A stretch of DNA of 64,000 nucleotides, taken from positions 1 to 64,000 of the forward strand of contig PLBO01000113.1 in NCBI GenBank assembly GCA_003134555.1. Reading direction: 5' to 3'. Source of the stretch: Actinomycetota bacterium (lineage in GTDB: Bacteria > Actinomycetota > Acidimicrobiia > IMCC26256 > PALSA-610). A program made the position numbers and the translations under genes. Of the stretch, positions 48,424-56,451 are shown in pieces; the stretch's first letter is position 1, and each line of letters begins with the position of its first letter. The notes below the pieces were generated by a model that was not told the DNA's origin, made no database searches, and saw only the letters and a program-made list of their open reading frames with translations.

Positions 48424-48860
48424 TGGCACGCGTGCGCGCGCGGATCGACGACCTCGAGCGCGGCGACCTGCCCGCGCTCTCGGTGAAGACCGGCAAGGCA
48501 TGCGCGCACCCTGTTGCCGTCGTGTTGCGCCCCGAGCAAAAGCCATGGTCGCCGTTCGGGCCGAAGTTCGCGGTGGTCGTGCCGTTGGAGCCGGCGCGCG
48601 TCCGAGCGAGGCGGTTGCTGACTCGAATCACGTGGGTGCTGCTCGTCGCGGCCGCGGCCGCGTTGGTGGCCGCGGCCACCGGTGCCGGATCGGCGGTCTT
48701 GTTGCTGGCAGGCGGTGCTCTCGTCGCGTACGTCGTACTGGTGCTGATCGGCGAGCTCCGTTGGATCGGCTCGAGACGATCCGAAGAGGACGGCGAGCTC
48801 GAGCTCACGCGTGTGCACCGAGCGTTCGCCCGCGCGGTCGACGAGCAGTACGGCCGTTAG
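48423..48860 (+). CDS. Small two-helix membrane protein, hypothetical
   Basis: The 145-residue protein has a soluble N-terminus, RARIDDLERGDLPALSVKTGK, then two membrane helices (about residues 66-85 and 90-108), and a charged C-terminus. Its ATG overlaps the stop of the metal-receptor gene by one base (TGATG), which puts it in the operon with the PH-domain protein. No known family is recognised. Its stop overlaps the P450 stop by four bases. Confidence 0.78.
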   Translation: MARVRARIDDLERGDLPALSVKTGKACAHPVAVVLRPEQKPWSPFGPKFAVVVPLEPARVRARRLLTRITWVLLVAAAAALVAAATGAGSAVLLLAGGALVAYVVLVLIGELRWIGSRRSEEDGELELTRVHRAFARAVDEQYGR

Positions 48861-50197
48861 CTCCGACGCTTCGCGGTTTCGGGGTCGGTCGACGTGCTTC
48901 GACGGCTTGTTGTGAAACGACCGCTGAGACCGCCGCGAATGCGAAGCGCGAAGCCGGCGTCCTCGGTAGTCGATCCGTCGATGATGATGTCTCCTCGTCG
49001 TGCGAGAGCGGGGAGTACAGCACTCATTTCCGCCATCGCGACGTGCTGGCCGATGCAGCCTCGCGGACCGAGCCCGAATGGGAGCAGCGCACGGTGAAGT
49101 TCCTTCGCGCCGGTGTCATGTCGCGACGGGTCGAAGCGCAGCGGATCGCCCCAGGTGTTCGGGTCGCGGTTGATGCCTCTCAAGTACACGGTTGCAAGTT
49201 GGCCGCGTCGCACTCGGGTGGTGACGTCGCCGGCAGAGAGTTTGATCCCGGCTCTGGTCGGTGTTCGCGGGATGCCCCAAACCGCGGGGCTGAGGCGCAA
49301 CGTCTCTGTGAGAAATGGCACGGCGCGGCGTGACCCGTCGCGGACCTTGCCCCACTCGTCCGGTGCGCGGGCGCCGTGCACGAGAGCCCACGACAGCGCC
49401 GCGGCTGTGGTCTCGTTGCCGGCGAGGAAGAGGCCGAGGACGTGGCCGCGCAGCTCGTCGGGCGTGAGCGCGTTGCCCGATGGTCGCGCATTCAACAACG
49501 CGCCGAGCACGTGGTCGCCCGTGTGTGTTGCGGTATAGGCCCGGGCGATGACTTCGTCGGCGTAGGCATCGAGGAAGGCGCGGTGGCGCTTCATCTCTCG
49601 TCCGGGCGCGCCGAGCGCGACCGGGATGAAGCCCGTGAGTTGACCCAGGCGGATGCCAACCCATCGGACGACGGCGCGTTGATGATGCGCGATCTCTTCG
49701 GCGCGGGTCGGGTCGAGCTCCTCGCCGAGCAGCACCCATGCCGCGAGCCTCAGAGCTATCCGGCCCGTTGCGCGCTCGAGATCGACCTCCTCGTCGCGCG
49801 GAATCGCCTCGACTTCGTCTCGGATCAGGGCGTCGAGGTCGGCGAGACGCGGTTCGAGGGCCTTCCGTCGAAACGCCGGAGCGACCCAAGGCTGCACCTT
49901 CGCCCACGCCTTGTTGGATTGCGTGAACAGGTTCTCTCCGACACCCACGCGTATCGGCACGAGCGTCGCGGGCGGTCTCGTCCAGGAGGAACTCTCGGTG
50001 ACGAGCATGCTTCGGGCGACGTCGGGATCGGTGACGACCCACGTCTTGACCGGACCCATTCGTAGCGCGACAAGGGGTCCGATCGCCGCGGCTTCGTCGA
50101 GCCACCGCAGCCGGTCGGCGTCGAAGAGCCTGAGCGCCTTCGTGAGCGACCGATGGATCCGCACCTCCGGTGCGGTACGCACTGGTTGCCGGGGCAC
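48857..50197 (-). CDS. Cytochrome P450
   Basis: The 446-residue protein has the I-helix FLAGNETTAAALSW, the ETLRLSPAVW (ExxR) block, and the heme-binding FGLGPRGCIGQ with the ligand cysteine. It has the length of a soluble bacterial class I P450 and no membrane anchor. The redox partner is not in the window. The GTG at 50197 overlaps the stop of the HIT gene by one base, so the two are co-transcribed. Substrate unknown. Confidence 0.95.
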   Translation of the reverse strand: MPRQPVRTAPEVRIHRSLTKALRLFDADRLRWLDEAAAIGPLVALRMGPVKTWVVTDPDVARSMLVTESSSWTRPPATLVPIRVGVGENLFTQSNKAWAKVQPWVAPAFRRKALEPRLADLDALIRDEVEAIPRDEEVDLERATGRIALRLAAWVLLGEELDPTRAEEIAHHQRAVVRWVGIRLGQLTGFIPVALGAPGREMKRHRAFLDAYADEVIARAYTATHTGDHVLGALLNARPSGNALTPDELRGHVLGLFLAGNETTAAALSWALVHGARAPDEWGKVRDGSRRAVPFLTETLRLSPAVWGIPRTPTRAGIKLSAGDVTTRVRRGQLATVYLRGINRDPNTWGDPLRFDPSRHDTGAKELHRALLPFGLGPRGCIGQHVAMAEMSAVLPALARRGDIIIDGSTTEDAGFALRIRGGLSGRFTTSRRSTSTDPETAKRRS

Positions 50198-50619
50198 TAC
50201 TCGGAGGCCTCGCTGCAGCCGAGCTCGTGTAAGCGAGCCCGCAAGCGCACTGCCGCGTCGTCGAGCGCGTCGAAATCGGGCGACGGGTCGGCGTGCGCGA
50301 ACGTCAGCTCTTCGGGATGGTTGATCGGCACGACGTGCAGGTGCGTGTGCGGAACCTCTTCACCCACGATCAGCAGCCCGATGCGCCGGGGCTTCCATTC
50401 GAGGTCCTGAGCCCGGCCGACATGTTGTGCGACGTTGAACAGGTGCGCGGCGAGCGCGGGATCGAGATCGATCCAGTGGTCGACTTCGTCTCGCGGAACG
50501 ACGAGGGCGTGACCGGGCATCATCGGCGCGATCGACATGAACGCGACGGCGCGCTCGTCCTTCCACACGAACTTCCCGGGCAGCTCGCCCGCGATGATCC
50601 GGCTGAAGATGCTCGGCAC
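50197..50619 (-). CDS. HIT-family hydrolase
   Basis: The 140-residue protein has the HIT motif HTHLHVVP, the mark of this nucleotide hydrolase/transferase group, preceded by IFSRIIAGELPGKFVWKDE and PGHALVVPRDEV. It should hydrolyse AMP or ADP derivatives of small molecules. It is 20 bases downstream of the galactokinase. GalT, upstream in this same run, is in the same superfamily, so their nearness may be chance. The start is GTG 50619. Confidence 0.93.
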   Translation of the reverse strand: MPSIFSRIIAGELPGKFVWKDERAVAFMSIAPMMPGHALVVPRDEVDHWIDLDPALAAHLFNVAQHVGRAQDLEWKPRRIGLLIVGEEVPHTHLHVVPINHPEELTFAHADPSPDFDALDDAAVRLRARLHELGCSEASE

Positions 50620-50639
50620 GGCCCCTCCGTCTGCGTGAT

Positions 50640-51701
50640 TCAGTCCACGCGCCCGGCGCCGTCGACCGCGTGCACGACGATCGGCATCGGCGTCAGGCCC
50701 GTGGTGGAACGGTATCGCGCGAGGGCGCGGGCGATGACGGCGTCGACCGCGTCGCCTGCGACCAGACCCACGACGCATCCGCCGAACCCGGCACCGGTCA
50801 GCCGCGCGCCGTACGCCCCCGCGTCGACGAGCGCGTCGACGAGCGCGTCGAGCGCGTGGGTCGAGACCCGGAAGTCGTCGCGCAGCGACTCGTGGCTCGC
50901 GCCCATGAGCCGGCCGCAGCGATCGAGATCACCGGCGCGCAACGCGTCGACGAACGTGACCACCCGTTGGTTCTCCGACACGACGTGCCGGGCGAACGGA
51001 TCGTCCGCGACCTGCGCGGGCGTCGCGTCGCGGAGGGTTGCCACGCCGAGGTGCGCGGCCGCGGCCTCACATGCACTCCGCCGCTCGGCGTAGGCGCTGT
51101 CTTCGAGTCGCCGGGGGACGCCGGTGTGGACGACGACCACCGCGGCCGATTCCGGGAGCGGGACCGCTTCGATGTCGAGACTCCGGCAGTCGAGAAGGAG
51201 TGCGTGACCGGCACGTCCGAATACCGATGCCATCTGGTCCATCACGCCGCACGGGAGACCCGTCGCGCGCTGTTCGGCCGCTTGCGCCGCGAGAGCGATC
51301 GAGCGACGGTCGAGCGCGAATCGGCCGATCTCCGCGGCCGCAATCACGACCGCGACCGTGAACGCCGCGCTCGACGACAAGCCGGAGCCGAGCGGCACGG
51401 TCGACGACACCTCCATGTCGAAACCGATCGGCGACCGGCCCCGTTCGGCGAGAGCCTGTAACACCGCCGCGATCGACCGGCCCCAGCGCGGTTCCACTGA
51501 TGCCGGGTCGGTCGTGCCGTCGGCGGGCAACTCCACGACGCCCCCGATTGCATCCGATCGCGCCACGACGAGCCCGTCCCCGCGTTCACGCGCGCGCACC
51601 TCGACCTCGCGGTCTATGGCCATGGGCAGGCAGAGACCGTCCTGATAGTCGGTGTGGTCGCCGATCAGGTTGACGCGTCCCGGTGCGCGTATGACGAGCA
51701 C
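50640..51701 (-). CDS. galK: Galactokinase (copy 1, canonical sugar motif)
   Basis: The 353-residue GHMP kinase has the galactokinase signature GRVNLIGDHTDYQDG (residues 8-22), with Asp15-His16-Asp18 in the place of the E-H-x-D that binds galactose; the ATP loop VPLGSGLSSSAAF; GLPCGVMDQMAS with the catalytic Asp; and LTGAGFGGCVV at the C-terminus. It should make galactose 1-phosphate. GTG 51701 is seven bases after the stop of copy 2. Arranged galT, galK copy 2, galK copy 1, all leftward. No galE is seen. Confidence 0.92.
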   Translation of the reverse strand: MLVIRAPGRVNLIGDHTDYQDGLCLPMAIDREVEVRARERGDGLVVARSDAIGGVVELPADGTTDPASVEPRWGRSIAAVLQALAERGRSPIGFDMEVSSTVPLGSGLSSSAAFTVAVVIAAAEIGRFALDRRSIALAAQAAEQRATGLPCGVMDQMASVFGRAGHALLLDCRSLDIEAVPLPESAAVVVVHTGVPRRLEDSAYAERRSACEAAAAHLGVATLRDATPAQVADDPFARHVVSENQRVVTFVDALRAGDLDRCGRLMGASHESLRDDFRVSTHALDALVDALVDAGAYGARLTGAGFGGCVVGLVAGDAVDAVIARALARYRSTTGLTPMPIVVHAVDGAGRVD

Positions 51702-51708
51702 GGCGGCG

Positions 51709-52779
51709 CTACTCGGCCCGGCTCGCGCCGGCGGCTCCGCGCACGACCCACGCCGTCGGCTCGAGACCGATCCGGGCGCGGTAGCGCGCGGTCGCGCGGG
51801 CGGCGATCGTGCCGGCCGACCCGACCGGGGCGATCGCCACGACGCAACCGCCGAATCCCGCGCCGGTGAGGCGCGCGCCGTACGCGCCGGCCTCGACGAG
51901 GCAATCGACGAGCACGTCGAGCGCGGGGATCGACACTTCCATGTCGTCGCGCGACGAGGCGTGGCTCGCGAGCATGAGTGGGCCCAGCGCGTCGAGGTCT
52001 CGCGCCCGAAGCGCCCGCGCGAAGTCGCGCACTCGCTGCATCTCGGTAACGGCGTGGCGGCCGCGGGGGAACGGGCGGACCTGGTCGAGCGTGGCGTCGC
52101 GAAGCACGCGGAGTCCGAGACGCGCGGCGACGGCCTCGCTTTCGGCTCGTCGTTGTGCGAACGGCGAGCGCTCGAGAGTGCGCGCCACGCCCGAGTGCAC
52201 GACGAGCACGGACAGCTCGGGTGGCACCGCGATGTGCTCGACGGCGAGGGTGCGGCAGTCGAGGAAGACCGCATGATCGGCGCGACCGCACACCGAGGTC
52301 ATCTGGTCCTGGATTCCGCACGGCACGCCGGTCGCGACGTGCTCGGCGCGCTGCGACGCGCGCGCGAGCTCGTTGCCGGTGAGCGCAAACCCTGCCGCGT
52401 CCGAGATCGCGAGTGCGCACGCGACCTCGAAAGCGGCGCTCGACGACAACCCTGCGCCGACCGGCACCGTCGACGAGATCGCGAGGTCGACACCTACCGG
52501 CGCGCGGCCGAGCTCGGCCAGCACTCGCGTGACACCCGCGACCGCGCGGCCCCACGCGGGCCGCGTCTCGGGCGGGTCGTCGCGGCCGTCGGCCGCCACG
52601 TCGACCTCTCCGCCGAACTCGGTAGAGCGCGCGATCACGCGACCGTCGCTACGCGCGGTCGCGCGTACCCGCACGTCTCGGTCGATCGCCAGGGACACGA
52701 CCCAACCTTCGTGATAGTCGATCTGGCCACCGATCAGATTGACGCGACCGGGTGCGCGAAAGGTGTGCGTCGGCTTCAC
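51709..52779 (-). CDS. Galactokinase paralogue (copy 2) with altered sugar-binding motif
   Basis: The 356-residue GHMP kinase is clearly a sister of copy 1: FRAPGRVNLIG, VPVGAGLSSSAAFEV, GVPCGIQDQMTS and LTGAGFGGCVV are all kept, including the catalytic Asp of IQDQM. The sugar-recognition motif, however, reads GGQIDYHEG (residues 17-25) where copy 1 has GDHTDYQDG. The residues equal to Glu43 and His44 of human GALK1 are therefore Gly18 and Gln19, and only Asp21 remains. The sugar is thus likely not galactose, or is bound in a different way. Its GTG overlaps the galT stop by four bases, so it is translated with galT. Confidence 0.88.
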   Translation of the reverse strand: MKPTHTFRAPGRVNLIGGQIDYHEGWVVSLAIDRDVRVRATARSDGRVIARSTEFGGEVDVAADGRDDPPETRPAWGRAVAGVTRVLAELGRAPVGVDLAISSTVPVGAGLSSSAAFEVACALAISDAAGFALTGNELARASQRAEHVATGVPCGIQDQMTSVCGRADHAVFLDCRTLAVEHIAVPPELSVLVVHSGVARTLERSPFAQRRAESEAVAARLGLRVLRDATLDQVRPFPRGRHAVTEMQRVRDFARALRARDLDALGPLMLASHASSRDDMEVSIPALDVLVDCLVEAGAYGARLTGAGFGGCVVAIAPVGSAGTIAARATARYRARIGLEPTAWVVRGAAGASRAE

Positions 52780-53729
52780 GCGTCGCGCAACGCCTGCGCG
52801 GCGGCCTCGGGGACGACCGGGTTGGACAACGTGCCGCTCCCGAGCTCGGCCGACGCGACGTAACGCGCGACGTCGGGCCCGCGCAGCGGTGGAGCGACGT
52901 GCGCGTGCAGGTGCCATTCGTCGCCGCCGGCCGCGGGCGCCTGGTGGAACCACAACAGATACGGGAACCGGTACGCGGGAGCCGTCGCCGGCCACAGGCG
53001 GTCGTAGCGGGAGAGCGCGTCGACGAGCACCGCGGCGAGATCGTCGCGCGACGCATCGTCGAGAGCGGGGAGCGATCCGCGATGCGCGCGTGGCGCGATG
53101 CGCAACCCGTAGGGATAGCCGGAGGCGTAGGGCACCCACGCCACCCAGTCGCCGCGCGTCGTCACGACTCTCGCCTCCGAGGCGAGCTCGGTTTCCACCT
53201 CGGCACAGATGCCGCAGCCGTGGTCGCGGGCGATGACGGCTTCGCCCGCCGGCGCGGGCGGAACGAAGGGGTATCCGTAGATCTGGCCGTGCGGGTGGTC
53301 GATGGTGGCGCCGACCTCGCGGCCCCGGTTCTCGAACACGTGGACGTACTCCACCTCGGGTCGAGCGAGCAGCTCCCGCGTTCGCTCCGCCCAGAGGTCG
53401 ACGATCTTGCGCACGTGTACGAGGGGGAGTGTCGACAGGGATTCGTCATGGTCGGGCGAGAAGAGCACGACCTCACACGCGCCGACCGCAGGCACCGTCG
53501 TCGTTCCCGCGGCTTGCGCGGCGGCGAAGTCGACGTGGTCGCCCGACGCGTACGCGGGCCAGCGGTTGGGAAACCAGCGCACGTCGTACGGCTCCGGTGC
53601 TTCGAGGCCGCCGACGCAGAACGGACATCCGCTCGCCGGGAGATTCGGCCGGGTCTGCCGGCTCCCGACGATGTTCACCCACTCGCGGGTGAGCGGATCG
53701 AAGCGCAGCTCGCCTGCGGGTTCCGGCAT
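52776..53729 (-). CDS. galT: Galactose-1-phosphate uridylyltransferase
   Basis: The 317-residue protein has the GalT zinc cysteines (GCPFC, residues 34-38), RWFPNRWPAY and the active-site HPHGQ (residues 145-149) with the nucleophilic histidine, and HLHAHVAPPL near the C-terminus. It moves UMP between UDP-glucose and galactose 1-phosphate in the Leloir pathway. The ATG at 53729 has a -10-like CAGTAT six bases upstream. It heads the galT, galK-2, galK-1 block. Confidence 0.95.
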   Translation of the reverse strand: MPEPAGELRFDPLTREWVNIVGSRQTRPNLPASGCPFCVGGLEAPEPYDVRWFPNRWPAYASGDHVDFAAAQAAGTTTVPAVGACEVVLFSPDHDESLSTLPLVHVRKIVDLWAERTRELLARPEVEYVHVFENRGREVGATIDHPHGQIYGYPFVPPAPAGEAVIARDHGCGICAEVETELASEARVVTTRGDWVAWVPYASGYPYGLRIAPRAHRGSLPALDDASRDDLAAVLVDALSRYDRLWPATAPAYRFPYLLWFHQAPAAGGDEWHLHAHVAPPLRGPDVARYVASAELGSGTLSNPVVPEAAAQALRDA

Positions 53730-53735
53730 CTCGCA

Positions 53736-53741
53736 ATACTG
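53736..53741 (-). promoter_or_regulatory. -10-like hexamer CAGTAT before galT
   Basis: It lies six bases before the ATG at 53729 and would be a start for the galactose genes inside the leftward run. Confidence 0.45.
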
Positions 53742-53779
53742 GCGCACACGGTCGGCGGGAGTGTTATCCCGGGCTCGCG

Positions 53780-54553
53780 TTACGCCGAGCGGCCTTCCGT
53801 GATGAACCCGTCGCTTTCGCCGTGCGAACGTACGTCGATGTAGCCGCACGTGCGGAACATCGATTCGAACTGCTCACGAGTCCACCAACGCAACCGGTGG
53901 CGGCGTACATACGTCGTGATGAGCTCGCCGCTTGCCGACCACAGCTCGTGCCGGTTCAGCACGTGCGCGGTCTGCGCGTCGGCGTCCATGCGTACCGCCT
54001 CATGGACCATGAACGTCACGCCGTCGCTCGGGCGGGTCCCGCTTCGGCGCACGCGCCACTCGTACTTCGCGTCGAGATCGGCCGTCGGCACGCCCATCTC
54101 GACCAACACTCGACCGCCGGGCCGGAGGTGGCGGCGCCACGCCGCGAGCGCGGTGTGGGCGTCGGCGTCGTTCGCGATCAGCGCGAACGAACCCGCGGGG
54201 TTGTAAATGGTCGCGTACGTGCGGCCGAGGTCGAGCGCCAGCCAATCGGTGTGGTGCAGCGTGAGGTCGAGCCCGGCCTCGCGCCCGTGCGCCGCGCAGA
54301 TCGCGAGCATGTCGGCCGACGAATCGACACCTTCGACGTCGAGCCCCTCGCGCGCGTAGCCGACCAGCAGTCGCCCGTTTCCGCATCCGAGCTCCAGCGC
54401 CGGTCCGCCGCCGCGTTCGATCCACCGGCGGTACATCTCGACGTCGGGATCGTCGCCGCTCGGCGGCATCCACACGTCGTACGCCTCCGCGCCCAGCCCC
54501 GCGTACGGCTGGTTGACGGGGATCGCGTCGTGAACGAGATCGTCGAGCCCCAT
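53780..54553 (-). CDS. Class I SAM-dependent methyltransferase
   Basis: The 257-residue protein has the SAM-binding ALELGCGNGRLLVG motif at about residue 52, VEGVDSSADMLAIC and the RPGGRVLVEMGVP strand. It is similar in layout to the methyltransferase at 7936-8676. The acceptor is unknown. It is 11 bases downstream of the F420 gene in the same leftward run. ATG 54553 is the family-like start. Confidence 0.87.
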   Translation of the reverse strand: MGLDDLVHDAIPVNQPYAGLGAEAYDVWMPPSGDDPDVEMYRRWIERGGGPALELGCGNGRLLVGYAREGLDVEGVDSSADMLAICAAHGREAGLDLTLHHTDWLALDLGRTYATIYNPAGSFALIANDADAHTALAAWRRHLRPGGRVLVEMGVPTADLDAKYEWRVRRSGTRPSDGVTFMVHEAVRMDADAQTAHVLNRHELWSASGELITTYVRRHRLRWWTREQFESMFRTCGYIDVRSHGESDGFITEGRSA

Positions 54554-54564
54554 CGCAATCGCAA

Positions 54565-55473
54565 TCAGGCGCGCACGGCCGGGATCACCTCGGCCGCGAA
54601 CCGCTCCAGGCCGTCCCGATCGAACGGTGCCCGCATCGCCAGGATCACGTAGGAGGCGCCCGCATCGACGTAGGCGCCGACCTTGTCGACCATCTCCTGC
54701 ACACTTCCGGAGAGCACTCCCGGCTTCACCGCGTCGGAGATCGGACCGAACTGGCGCCGGAGCTCCGCGTCGGTGAAGGCCATCCCGACGTTCACCGACT
54801 TGGTGATCTCCGAAGGGTCGCGTCCGAGTCGCTCGCAGTGCGCGTCCAGTACGCCGGCCTTGTGTGCCCAAACGTCGGGCGGGATGAACGGGACGTTCCA
54901 GCCGTCGGCGTGTTGCGCGGCGATGCGCAGCGTGACCTTCTCTCCGCCGCCCCCGATCCAGATGGGCAGCCGCGCCTGCATCGGTTTGGGCTCGCATTGC
55001 GCGTCGTGCATGTGGAAGAACTCGCCGTCGAACGTCGTCCGTTCTCGAGTGAGCAGCCCGCGTACGCACTGCACGTACTCCTCCAACATCCGCAGCCGTT
55101 CGCCGGGCGAGCCGTAGTGCAACCCGTACGCCTCGTACTCGCCTTTGAGCCAGCCGCCGCCCAGGCCGAGCACGGTGCGGCCCCGCGCGACCTGGTCGAG
55201 CGTCGCCATCGCGTTCGCAATGACCGCGGGGTGGCGGTATCCCGCCGAGTACACGAGCGAGCCACAGGTGACCCGTTCGGTCGTCGCCGCGAGCGCGGTG
55301 TGCGCGGTGATCGCTTCGAGACAATGCGGATCGCCGGAGGCGTCAGCTGCGTAGAAGTGGTCCCAGATCGAGATCCAGTCGAAGCCGAGCTCCTCGATCC
55401 GGCGCCACAACGACTGCAGGTCGTCGATCGACGTGTGCTGCAGTCCGGTGTGGACGCCGAAGCGAAGCGTCAC
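54565..55473 (-). CDS. F420-dependent LLM-class oxidoreductase
   Basis: The 302-residue protein is an LLM barrel: LRFGVHTGLQ, WISIWDHFYAAD, GSLVYSAGYRHPAVIANAMATLDQ, GLGGGWLKGEYEAYG and PIWIGGGGEKVTLRIAAQHADGWNV in blocks. These fit the F420-binding group. Its GTG overlaps the stop of the F420 gene upstream by four bases (GTGA), so the two LLM enzymes are made together. Substrate unknown. Confidence 0.9.
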   Translation of the reverse strand: MTLRFGVHTGLQHTSIDDLQSLWRRIEELGFDWISIWDHFYAADASGDPHCLEAITAHTALAATTERVTCGSLVYSAGYRHPAVIANAMATLDQVARGRTVLGLGGGWLKGEYEAYGLHYGSPGERLRMLEEYVQCVRGLLTRERTTFDGEFFHMHDAQCEPKPMQARLPIWIGGGGEKVTLRIAAQHADGWNVPFIPPDVWAHKAGVLDAHCERLGRDPSEITKSVNVGMAFTDAELRRQFGPISDAVKPGVLSGSVQEMVDKVGAYVDAGASYVILAMRAPFDRDGLERFAAEVIPAVRA

Positions 55474-56411
55474 GGCGCGGCCCCGACCTTCGGCAGGACC
55501 TCGGTTCCGATCAGCTCGAGGTGATCGGGCTCGTCGAGTTTGTGGTACTGGAGGTAGACGGTTTCCGCGCCTTCAGTGGCGAACTCGTGGATGCGCTCGA
55601 CGACCTCGTCGGGTGTGCCGCCCGCGGCGCCGGCGCGAGCCTGATCGGGATCCTGTCCACTCGCGACAGCCCGCCGGCGGAACTCGGCTTCGTCGCGTCC
55701 GACGCAGACGACGGTCGCTACCGTGAACTTCATCGTCGCCGGATCGCGCCCGATCGCGTCGCACGCGGCGCGTACGTGGTCGCAGCCTTCGCGGAAATAC
55801 GACACTGGCGCAAACGGCATGTTGAACTCCGCGGCGAAACGCGCGGCGAGGCGGGGCGTTCGCTTGGTTCCCCATCCACCCATCACGATCGGTGGTCCGG
55901 GTTTCTGTACCGGCTTCGGCAATGCCGGAGAGTCGACGACGGAATGATGTTTGCCGCGGAACGAATATTGCTCGCCGGCCGGCGTCTTCCACAGGCCGGT
56001 GACGATCTCGAGTTGCTCTTCGAGCATTTCGAAGCGGTCACCCGTCGACGGGAAGGGGATCGCGTACGCGGTGTGCTCGGCCTCGTACCAGCCCGCGCCG
56101 AGCCCGAGCTCGACGCGCCCGCCGCTCATCGCGTCGGCTTGCGCGACCTGGATCGCGAGCGGGCCGGGAAACCGGAACGTCACCGGCGTGACGAGGGTGC
56201 CCAGCCGGATGCGCGTGGTCTCGCGTCCGATCGCGGCGAGCGTCATCCAGGCGTCAGTGGAACCCGGTCCGGGTGAGCCTTCGCCGATTCTCTGGTAGTG
56301 ATCGGAACGGAAGAACGCGTCGAAGCCGAGCCGCTCCGCTCCTTGTGCGACGTCTAGCAACTGGTCGTAGGTCGCCCCCTGCTGGGGTTCCGTGAAGACG
56401 CGCAGTCGCAT
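55470..56411 (-). CDS. F420-dependent LLM-class oxidoreductase
   Basis: The 313-residue protein has FDAFFRSDHYQRIGEGSPGPG, IRLGTLVTPVTFRFPGPLAIQVAQAD in two blocks, GLGAGWYEAEHTAYAIPFP, and PIVMGGWGTKRTPRLAARFAAEFN; it resembles the gene at 1-809 in plan. It is the first gene of the leftward run to the P450. ATG 56411 has TAGGTT nine bases upstream. It is divergent from PAC2, with the two -10 elements 13 bases apart. Confidence 0.9.
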   Translation of the reverse strand: MRLRVFTEPQQGATYDQLLDVAQGAERLGFDAFFRSDHYQRIGEGSPGPGSTDAWMTLAAIGRETTRIRLGTLVTPVTFRFPGPLAIQVAQADAMSGGRVELGLGAGWYEAEHTAYAIPFPSTGDRFEMLEEQLEIVTGLWKTPAGEQYSFRGKHHSVVDSPALPKPVQKPGPPIVMGGWGTKRTPRLAARFAAEFNMPFAPVSYFREGCDHVRAACDAIGRDPATMKFTVATVVCVGRDEAEFRRRAVASGQDPDQARAGAAGGTPDEVVERIHEFATEGAETVYLQYHKLDEPDHLELIGTEVLPKVGAAP

Positions 56412-56420
56412 GCGCCGCGG

Positions 56421-56426
56421 AACCTA
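56421..56426 (-). promoter_or_regulatory. -10-like hexamer TAGGTT
   Basis: It lies nine bases before the ATG at 56411, in a 40-base divergent region with the element at 56440. Confidence 0.45.
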
Positions 56427-56439
56427 GTCGCCATCGCCG

Positions 56440-56445
56440 TACGAT
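56440..56445 (+). promoter_or_regulatory. -10-like hexamer TACGAT
   Basis: It lies six bases before the GTG at 56452. Confidence 0.5.
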
Positions 56446-56451
56446 GCAGGT

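Noticed and set aside
53780-55324. 514-residue frame over the methyltransferase and F420 genes
   Set aside because: Its first half is Arg-rich out-of-frame translation. The methyltransferase begins at 54553, where the family pattern starts.
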